Source of the DNA: Musa acuminata AAA Group
Lineage: Eukaryota; Streptophyta; Magnoliopsida; Zingiberales; Musaceae
DNA: 64,000 nucleotides
Reading direction: 5' to 3'
NCBI RefSeq assembly: GCF_036884655.1
Contig: NC_088355.1
Location: forward strand, 40,656,001 to 40,720,000
Under the pieces are notes generated by a model, which was given only the letters and a program-made list of their open reading frames with translations, was not told the origin of the DNA and searched no databases. Positions 25,061 through 34,900 of the stretch are shown piece after piece (position 1 is the first letter of the stretch; each line of letters begins with the position of its first letter). Both the position numbers and the translations under genes were made by a program.

Positions 25061-25599
25061 CAATTAATATCCTTTTTAGATTTGACCCAAAAAAAGACAT
25101 TTGTCTTCGATACGAGAGAAGAGAGATCAACCCCCTTCGTAAAAATCCCCTTTAACCATGAGGGTAAGACTCATTCCCCCATTTGAACCTCCATAGCCCT
25201 CCTTAGGAACCCTCTCTATATAGCCTTGATTCTTTTCTACTAGGTAGGTTAGTTCTTGGGTGCTTCATTCTCTTGGCACTTCAGCTCTATGACACCCGAT
25301 ATCCCATGCTTCTACCTCCATAGGTTAAGATGTCTTTCCTTTTTCACACAGGCTCCTCCCAATCTCATAGTCAGTGAATGATCAAGGAGGTTGATGCTCC
25401 ATCCTTGGATAGCCTAAGAGTGGAGAAAGTTCTAAGTTCTTCCTCATTAGGGGAGTCAGCTCCTATGAACCCTAAGAATTTTTTAGACTTAAGAGTTCAT
25501 GAAAAATATATACAATAAAGGCTTAGTAGTAAATACACAACTCCTGAACAACTTGCGGACCACGTACACTATCCCGGTCGAGTTTGATCTACAAACCCC

Positions 25600-27235
25600 T
25601 TAGCCCAATCATTGCCCATTTGACGCCATGTTCAGGTTTTTTTCCTTGTCTTTTGATTCTTTAAAGGCGGGACTTCATTTTTCCCTCCATATGATGATTG
25701 TGTCTTACCTCTAATGTTGGAGAATATCACTCTCATAGATAGTGCCCAACTTGTGGTGCTACTTAGTAGTGTTTATTAAGGAATGCTAGCGCATTGGTAT
25801 TATCCTGATCTGCAAATCCTTTGTTGCATGCTTTTGGCTATACAAGGGAAAAGCAGCTACTACTTGCTTAGTCTTGCTTGGTCAACACACTTTAGAGATA
25901 ACATACTTCCCTTATTATCGGATTGAGAGGTGGATCAAGTACTTCAATTGAAAGATATACTCCCTTCTTAACTTGAGGATAGATGAGGACTGACTGATTA
26001 ACGTGGGTCTCAACTTGGCTCCTTAAGATATAACTTAAACACCATGTCTTCTCACTTCTTTTTTAACTTAAAAAAATTAACCCATGTAGTCTTGTGACTT
26101 TGATCTCTTGGAGGTATGGATCTTTGAGCATTGAAGAAAAAGAGAAATAGTTCCTCTACGGGCACGATGGTGGCCTCTTTGGCTCCTCTGGCTACTATTT
26201 GCAAGCCATTAATCAAGACATTAGGCCCAACTTGATTCAGTTATCCTTTTAGTACCATAAGTTAAAGAAGAAGATCATGAGGAAGGTACCCCACCCTTGG
26301 CGGGATAAGGAACTGGAGCAAAGGAGATTCTCAAGAATGAATCAAACGAAGTGCCTCTTGCCTCCAAGGTGTCGATGTTTTCAAAAGGCCCCCAAAGCTC
26401 AAAGGTCCTCCTTGGGAAAAAGAGGAGAGAGGCATATGTCAATGCTTGACCTATATAAGGGCAAGTCATTGCTCGTCGCAACATTGGAGATATCCAACCT
26501 GTCAAACCCAATTCCAGATGTAACGTTGCAGCCAAGATGGGAAGGTCTACAAGAGGGGCAAAATTATGGGGTGATGGCGGAGTTATGAAACAATACTACT
26601 GGAGGTCCTTATGCTCGGGGATGGCAAAGTAGATTTATCATTCCTCGATCAACATAGGCTGTCATAATAAAATACTAATAAGTTAAGTCATGGATGAGCC
26701 CTTCAATTCCTTGTTGCTCACCTCTTTATCTTTGATTTGTAGAATCACGTCATGACTCTTATTGACTGCATATGAAATGTCAGCTTTGTCATTCACCAGT
26801 AGTCCCTTAAGATTAACAATCTTCATGAGGAGATTGAAGGGCTAAAGAAGGAGAGGAGAGACCCAATGCTTATTATCAAGGCAAAGGCTTAGGGGGTTGA
26901 GGTAGTGAGACAGATATGGAAGGCATAGTGACATCTTATTGACCACATTGAATAGTTGAAAGTGGTTCAGAGCAACAATTAGAACATGGAGGATAAGCTA
27001 TTGTGACTTAACCCAAGAGCTGGAATCAATAAGGATGTACAATTCGAAGCTTATTGAGCAAATTACCGTGGCCAATGAGCAGGCCATAAGTATGATTGAG
27101 TAGGTTCTAGGTTTGAAGGAGATGTTGGAGGTTGAGCAAAGCATGATATTGAGGTATCGAGAAGTGGCGATCATTGACTACAAGGCCTTTGTTAGGTTTA
27201 GGAGGCCAATCGATCTGGCGAGCGACTGACCCATA
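25600..27235 (+). pseudogene. Decayed transposon-type (gag-like, coiled-coil) coding region
   Basis: Translated plus-strand pieces are broken by many stops and frameshifts. They look like the coiled-coil protein common in plant retroelement-associated genes: an N-terminal aromatic stretch (YFPYYRIERWIKYF), a Lys/Arg-rich segment (26277-26588 stays open for 103 codons), then Glu/Lys/Leu heptad-like sequence ending KEMLEVEQSMILRYREVAII and DYKAFVRFRRP. The family resemblance is from memory. No intact frame remains, so it is non-functional. Confidence 0.4.
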
Positions 27236-28843
27236 CACTCCCTATACCATAAGTCGGTCTATCCAGGCTCCTGTAGTGCAATGCCAATCCGCATAGTCCT
27301 GTGTGCCAATCACCCGCCATCTCAACCTTTTTATATATCAAACGGGAGTCGAACTATCTTTCAAACTGACTCCATGACGACTGCCAACTAGCAACCTGTG
27401 ACTGGTGTTAAAATATTCCTTATCATTTGCAATGGAACATGCGATGGGGACCTACAAAAGAAAGCACCACATAAATCACAGAGAAGATCACATGTTGATC
27501 GAGGTGGTTGCGTTGGATCAAAGGAATATGATGAGGTAGCGACATAACAAGGTGAGTAGATAGTAGTTAATGAGCTCGGCCATCGCCCCCACCAAGCCAA
27601 GCGTCATGGCCGAGACCACCTTATTCCTCCATGGGAAGAATTAGTCATTTTACCATCGAACTATTAGCTAATCGTACCCCCAACAGGTCTCATTCCAGGA
27701 GGAGGAGAACAATGTGATCTATCAAATTGTTCATATGCATTCTCAACTAGTTTGATCATATAGAAAAGGTTAACCGATCACGAATTAGGTTGTTTCTCGA
27801 ATAATGTCAATAAGGTGTCGAATGTCCAATTAGGGGTTTCTGTGAGTAGGAATTACTTAAAATAGGAAAGAAGATTGACATCTTACAAAACCTAAACCTA
27901 CCGATCTCAACTCAATGAACGAAGCAAATGGGATCTTTATCAAACCAATATTTTTGAGATAGATTATTAACAAAATCTTTTTTATCAGTAACAAAAAGAG
28001 GATTAGTACATTTACCGATAGTCGAGACATGGAGGATGACTTCTCTCATTCAAAGAGGTGATAGATCTCAGCCAAAATGACGTTGACATTGGCAGCAAAC
28101 GGCTTAGAGGATTTCTTGTCATTCAAATCCGAAGACAAGGAGTCATCGTGGAGCGATGACGACGAATCCCTCCTCACGCTTTGCCATTGTCGAACTCCAT
28201 GCTTTCAACCGCATTAGCATAGACGAACAACCTTTATTTAATCGTCGAGGAGTTGCATTAGACCCATAACTTTCTAAAGACAAAAATGGTATAAAAATTC
28301 AAACAGAAATGTTCTCCGATAAAAAGTGAAAATAATTTTTTTAAAGAATTATATCGAATGAAAATTTTTTTTCCCATACCTAAAGAATATAATTTTTTGT
28401 CATTAAAATAACTTTGAAGAATATTATTATCATTCTACTATGCATGATAAAAATAAAAGATTATTATTTACGATTTTATTTTTCAATTTTCACTATTTAT
28501 AATTTATTTTAAAATTTTTAAATATTTTTAAGACAAATGTATTTTTTTTTTTTAGGATAATAACTGAGCGAGTACAAACAATGATGATAATAAGTGAAGT
28601 GAAGTTAACAATACGAAAGAAATAAGAGATTATAAAAAGGTCAAGCGACGTCGACAAACAACGGTGGCAATAAGTGAAATGACGTTGGTAGCGAGGATTA
28701 AATGGTATTACGAGAAAAATAAAAAAAATAATACTAAGATCCTAAATAATAAAAATAATATTTTATTATTTGTTATAAAGGATTATCTTTATGAGGGACT
28801 AAATAATAAGTCTCTCCTTCTATCGACCACAAATCGTTATCCG

Positions 28844-30277
28844 TTAATTCCATGAAGAAGCCTTCAACGGTTTCACAACTTCTAGCCACGCCCGCTGAGA
28901 CGAACCCCCTTCTCTCCTTGCCTCCGCCGCCGTCTCCTTCATCGCCACCGCCCGCGCCCTCAGCTCCTGCCCTCCCTCCGACTCTATCAGCCACCTGATC
29001 TTGGCCTCCACTTCCTCCGCCGCCACCAGTTCCTTGTCGTAGCCCTCCATCGCCACCGCCATTCGCATCTGGTCCACCAGGAACACCTTGTTCAGCTTCT
29101 GCTCCGCGTACAGCGGCCACGCCACCATCGCCACCCCGGCCATGATGGCCTCCATCACCGAGTTCCACCCACAGTGGGTTACGAATCCGCCCACGGCCCG
29201 GTGGTTCAGCACCTCCACCTGCGGTGCCCACGACTTCACCACCAACCCCCTCTGCCTCGTCCGCTCCAAGAAACCTTCGGGCAACAGAGTCTCCAGGTCC
29301 GATTCGGTTAGTGGCTCCGACACCTGGTGCTCTACGCTCTCGGCCTCCGGGGCTCGCACCACCCACAGGAACCGCTGCCCGCTCCTCTCCAAGCCGGCGG
29401 CGATCTCCATCAACTGCTCTGCACGGAAGGTGCCCATGCTTCCGAAGCAGAGGAACACCACGCTCCCTCGCGGCTGCGCGTCCAACCACGCCACGCACTC
29501 CGCCTTTTCTTCCTTTACACCTCGGTCGTCGTCTCCGCTCCAGTCCGCGACCAACGGCCCAATGCAGTAGACCGGCGGCATCCGACGGCCCGGAATGAAA
29601 GCAACATCCTGGAGGGCCCTAACCGCCTGAACCTCCATGGATTCGAACGTATTGATCAGCAATCCGTCGGCGTTCGGCCCGCGTTCGGCGATGAGCAGCA
29701 ATCTCTTATAGGATTCTCTGTTGCGGTCCAACGCGTCGGGAGGCATGTGGGAGGCGGGGACCGGCGGCAGCCCCGGGATGTGGAGCGGGGCGTCGTCGAG
29801 GTCCTTGAAGCTGAGGTGGGTGGCGAAGTGGAGGGTCGGGAAGTAGAGGAAAGTTGCAAGATCGGCGGCGCCCGAGGTCCAGAAGAGGTAGGAGGGGAGG
29901 GGGAGCTCGGCGGTGACGTCTGCGTCGGTGCAGAAGAAGTCGAGGACGACGGCGCGGATTTCGTAGGTCTGGGAATGGGCGGCGACGAAGTGGAGAAACT
30001 GCGTGTTGTTGAGGCGAACGACGTCCAACAAGCGGACGGTGAACACGGCTTCCGGGTCGGGAACAGAGGAGACAGGCGGGAGGCGGTGGAAGGAGATGGA
30101 GGGGTGGGCGGAGGAGACGCGGGCGATGACGGAGTCGATGGAAGGGTGGTTGATAGGGGTGTCCATGAGGACAACGGTGACGGAGAAGTCGTGGAGGAGG
30201 AAGAGCTTGGCCAGCTCCAACATGGGCACCAGGTGGCCGATGCCGGGCACTGGGTACAACACCACCGCCTCCTTCAT
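28844..30277 (-). CDS. UDP-glycosyltransferase, UGT88-like
   Basis: A single exon of 477 aa, the usual GT1 length. The enzyme transfers a sugar from a UDP-sugar to a small hydrophobic acceptor (flavonoids and other phenolics for characterised UGT88 members); the substrate here is unknown. The catalytic His is His15 in VPGIGHL, with the partner Asp about Asp113 in VVLDFFCTD. The 44-residue PSPG box runs from W350 to Q393 ([16 protein letters not shown], then [10 protein letters not shown] and WPLYAEQ). The final Gln favours UDP-glucose. [12 protein letters not shown] after the box is typical of the UGT88 group. There is no signal peptide, so it is expected to be cytosolic. The start opens [15 protein letters not shown]. 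Its ATG lies only about 390 bases from the stop of the upstream ceramidase, so its promoter is compact. Confidence 0.93.
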   Translation of the reverse strand: MKEAVVLYPVPGIGHLVPMLELAKLFLLHDFSVTVVLMDTPINHPSIDSVIARVSSAHPSISFHRLPPVSSVPDPEAVFTVRLLDVVRLNNTQFLHFVAAHSQTYEIRAVVLDFFCTDADVTAELPLPSYLFWTSGAADLATFLYFPTLHFATHLSFKDLDDAPLHIPGLPPVPASHMPPDALDRNRESYKRLLLIAERGPNADGLLINTFESMEVQAVRALQDVAFIPGRRMPPVYCIGPLVADWSGDDDRGVKEEKAECVAWLDAQPRGSVVFLCFGSMGTFRAEQLMEIAAGLERSGQRFLWVVRAPEAESVEHQVSEPLTESDLETLLPEGFLERTRQRGLVVKSWAPQVEVLNHRAVGGFVTHCGWNSVMEAIMAGVAMVAWPLYAEQKLNKVFLVDQMRMAVAMEGYDKELVAAEEVEAKIRWLIESEGGQELRARAVAMKETAAEARREGGSSQRAWLEVVKPLKASSWN

Positions 30278-30663
30278 CGCCTTAATTACCTCCCTTTTGC
30301 TAGCCCTAAACGAAGCGAGTAGCGCAGGAAGACGAGAAAGATGGTGGCGGCACTCATGTCACCACTGCAAGGAGAGGATAAGATGAGGCTGCCGCTGCTC
30401 TTCGACATGTACGGACCGTTGCACCGACAGTCCATGTCTTGTCGCGTTCTGCGTGTTCGGACACACACCACCATGTCAAAAGCCCCACCAAAGGAACTGT
30501 ACAATACCAAGGCAGCAAAATGTACTCAGCAACGCTTCGACCTTTATGCAATCAAGCGGAACATCAAGTGAACTTTGTACCTCAAGTGGCTGCAAAAGAT
30601 TTCAGCTACTGCATTATTGATGAGGTGACAAGACAGCCAGCTAATGGGGATGCAGTAAGCTTG

Positions 30664-31917
30664 CTAAAGCACAACAAAGGCGCGAGAAGTGCCAGTGAAA
30701 TGGCTAATTTTCCCAAGCAGACTCTTCGACGCACCAAAATGCCTCAATCGATAGACGCCCGCAGTAGCCGATTCAGGGATTCGCCATTCCAGCGTTGCAT
30801 GGCTATAAGAACTGAGCTGCGAAGGCCGAGACCACTTAAAGCGCAAGCTGAAATCATCATCGTCATACGCAGGAACCCAAGTGCTGCTGTCTAAGAACTC
30901 CACCAGAGAGAATGTACCCTTAGTCAGGAGGTCGTTCCTCGGGCAAGCAGACCAGAATGTGGCCGTCGCCATGTCGCCGGGCCGGAACGTAGAGTTTTCA
31001 GGAACATCTGCGCTGGTGTCACCAAACTTAACGCCAGCTGGTGTTGCGTCCATGACAACAGGAGGAAGAAGACTGATTTGTTTGTCCAAGAGATCCGGAG
31101 GTTGCAAGTCTGATCCAAAGCTTTTGCCATTTAGAAGGGCTGAAGCAAGTTTTTTGAACTCCTGAATGTAACCACTGAGTGTGTGTGGACCATATAGTGT
31201 TGATGCTCCCTACAGAACAAAATAAGAGATTTAATGTAAGAATGTTCAAACTATAATAACATTAAAGTAGATCGCATGAAAAATGGAAATAATAGCACAA
31301 AGCTTAGAAGAGCTTTGTGGTTTATAAAGTCTGTGACTAAGCAATGTATATTTATTGGGAATACAACAGTGCAAAAGGATAAGATTGATATTACTGGTTT
31401 CCGATTGGCTTCTTCGACACACTAGTACAAACAGAGGCATACATATCAAAAATTTAAAGATGGTTTTCGCAGCCGACCTCAAATGGTTGGGACTTTCGGT
31501 CTTGTTGTTGTTGTTGTTGTTGGTTTTCTAACAACTCATTCTAGATTGAAAAGTAACATGTCAAAGATAACAAAATGAATGGTATACGATTAGTGCTGGC
31601 AGGTTAAAACTGATAAAATTTTGGATCTTAGAAAGGCTAAGGATGACTGGATGGATAAATGTAGACGATAAAAGAATGCTTTAAAAGAAATAGTTGCTAT
31701 GTGAAAATGAACTAATATTGGCATAGCTTCTCATTTAGTGCACCTCATATCTTTGGATCTGGTACTCCTCAAATGTGGTCACATATTGTGAGTATGTGTT
31801 TGACAGCCCAGCAATGACAATCTGAACATTACTACCAAATTCACCACTGCCGTCACTGATAAGTACTGTTCGCACCGCATCTCGGAGACGCCTTCCAGCC
31901 ATTGTAGTAAACTCTGC

Positions 31918-31952
<35 letters not shown>

Positions 31953-34900
31953 AAACACAGATAATTCATAACTCTTCCAAAACTCCACCTGACCTAGGAG
32001 TATTTTAAGGATAAAAAAACTAACATATCTGCAAAAGTAAATACTGAATATGTAAAAATAATAAACAAGAGAAATTTTCTATCTCAAAAGCTTTATGGTA
32101 TGGCAAAGAAATTATAGATAAAGCATATATTTTTCTAAATACATGCCAAGATTGCAATTCTTTCTATGTGCCAAAAAACATAATAAGTATATACCTCCAG
32201 GGACACAGAGGATGACCACCTGTCCTATTCGGATTATTTGTACTGGAAGTATTGAAGGCTGGAAGGGAAAAGAAAATATCAGCAATAATAAAAAATGGAA
32301 GGTTATATTCATTAATGTAGAAACAGCAAGAAGCCAGGCCATTGAATGATTACAATCACAGCAAATGCAAGTATCCACATAGCCATTGTAAAACAGCCAT
32401 CAGTTATATGGATAGTTATCCGACTGAAATTGATGCAGAAACACATTCAATAGTGTCTTCTCAGAAGAAAGAATGCCTATTTAGTTGATGGTTACGATAC
32501 ATTCTGAATGTAGATCACTTGTCCTGTTGTCATATATCAATTTCATCAAAATCTTCATTCAATATTAATATTAGTCATTGGATATAGCTTCTTTAACAAA
32601 TATCAGGAAAGAGAAAAGAAAATCCATGTTTCAACATCTCAGAGATAAAGATCATCCGACAGATAACTATTGAAAAACCTTTTCTTACAGTCAAATATTT
32701 TATTCTGTTTTTTTTTAAACCTATATTGCAGATGCCATACTTATGAAGGGGAATCGAATCAAGTAAAGGCAATACAACTAACATTTTTGCTTGATATGGA
32801 TAACCAATGGGCAAGACTTTCTACTTATGGTCAAATATTTATTAACAGACTCCTGTATGCAGTAGATCAAAGAACTTTGAAGCATAAGATGAAGCTCACC
32901 GCCCAATCATATGGTACATTCATGTCACCAGTGTCAAGTAAAATTGGCTTTGGCTGTTGACAAGCAATTTGCTCCTGGCTAGGTGTTTTCAGTATGTTCC
33001 TCACTAATTTCCAGAAAGCATTACCCTGAAGCAGCATTAATGATTACTGTTTAAATAGTTATCCAACATGCTTAACGAAAATGATAAAGACTAATTCCTC
33101 ATGACGAACCTTGTCATCCCCTTGCTTAAAATCAAACATTCCAGGACCATCTGTGGTTCCTGCAGCAAAAGCAAACCCCATGGCCGCAGGGCATGTTTTA
33201 ACAACCTTTTGATCTCCATCTGTAAGGGTGACCTGTAGCTTTGAGAAATCTAAGTAGGTCTGTCGATAGTCGACTTTTCCTTTTACCAGCTCAGAAGCTG
33301 TATCAAAGAGTTCAACAGCCTTAACAAATTGCCTGTCACCAATGATCCTTGTGCTTTCAAATTCATCTGGGTATCTGACAGATGAACCAGATCCAAGGGA
33401 TTAACAGTTTATGAATTTTAGTACATAAAAGTTAAAGGACTGGAAAATTAAGTATGGATACCCTGGGCCTCGTCCATAGCAAAGTTCATTCTTCCCATTA
33501 CAGGTACTGTGATTGAAATCACAAGGGAGTCCAGTATCGATGCAGAATGCCCCAAGCACATTCGGACTTACATCTCCACAATTTGATTGGCAAAACGCTG
33601 ATACAAATTTAGGTTTGCCATCTTGCCTATCTCGAACACGTTGTGAGACACTTTTAGAACTTGCTAAATGCCTTCCACCTGATGCCGGGAAAGAGGATGC
33701 CAGCTGCTCTAACTCATAAACTGCAAAGGATTTGTACAAAGTCAAAGGATTGGGAGAAAGAATCTAGACATTGTAGGTAAATTTTAGTACATAGATTGAC
33801 TAGAAGAATGTAGAGCATATCAAAACATACCATTCTCATGTGGCTGAGGAATGATGATTGAAACTCTTCGATAAAATCTGCTATGTCTGGGTCCAGTCAC
33901 AACTGCACCATGATATCTACTGTCACTTCCTTTTGGAAGACCTTCCTGTTCTGCCCAATCCTCCATAAATCGTGCAGCAGCTCCTTTGTTATCTCCACTA
34001 ATCAAAGAGTTTGTACGACTCATTGAGGTACCATGAGTAGCAAACCAGTTAAAACTCCCAACAGCACCCCATTTTTCATCTACGAACTTCAACAAAGTCA
34101 TTTCTTTGTCAACATCATACTTATAGTGGCTTCGCTCTATAGCCGGATTATTTAGGTAGGCACTAGGACTACGATTTATGCTAGCATCCAAGAGCTCTCC
34201 TGAAAAAGAAAATAAGTAACTGCATTATGCACGAACATGCAGATAAGTACAGTTACAAGTTGCTCATGGCTAATATGAAAATGCCTGCATGCTCTAATTT
34301 GTTTCTCTAAACAAATTTTAATAGTAGATTTAATACAGAAATTAGGCATACTTTCTATGGTTATCTAAACAAAAACAACCAACATGAAACATGAGAGACT
34401 TCATTACCATTGTTAACAAAGATATTCCCAGGTCGGAGATTTTCATGGGCTTCTATGATGCTCTGCTCGATGCCATCAACAATGGCATCAAATGATTGCC
34501 TAACGAATCCAAGAGATGTTACAATATACACAACATATTGGAGGTAACCCCCAGGACCACTATGTGTATGAATTCCACTGATGGCTACATTTTTTTCATT
34601 ATACATGTTCCCATACCTGCCAGAAAGTAAACACAGCTCACTATTTGCCAATATGGGGATAAGCTGAAAATTTGAAACATTTAAGTCAATGGAAAGATTC
34701 AAGTATAGGAATAGTTACATATGATATTCAAGTAAATGTCACTAGACCAACATTGCAGTATATGTACATGACTGATATATGGATGAATTCCCAAAGCTAC
34801 ACTATCAACTCCAGAAAAAAAGGCTTCAATTTAAATGCCAGAGTGATAGTTACATGAAAGTTGTGTAGAGCTTTCTTCATGTATCAGTAAACAAAATTGG

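Larger units (their letters stand above)
22147..28843. other. Repeat-rich intergenic region between TMM and UGT88-type gene
   Basis: About 6.7 kb without an intact gene. It contains an LTR-like block (22.66-23.31 kb), two adjacent minisatellites (24.49-25.06 kb) and a decayed transposon-type coding region (25.6-27.2 kb). From 27.3 to 28.84 kb the sequence becomes AT-rich and I recognise nothing. Confidence 0.7.

Noticed and set aside
29327..30322. 331-codon open frame on the plus strand across the glycosyltransferase
   Set aside because: Antisense shadow of a GC-rich single-exon gene: low-complexity Gly/Glu/Val content and no domain, while the minus frame has full GT1 motifs.
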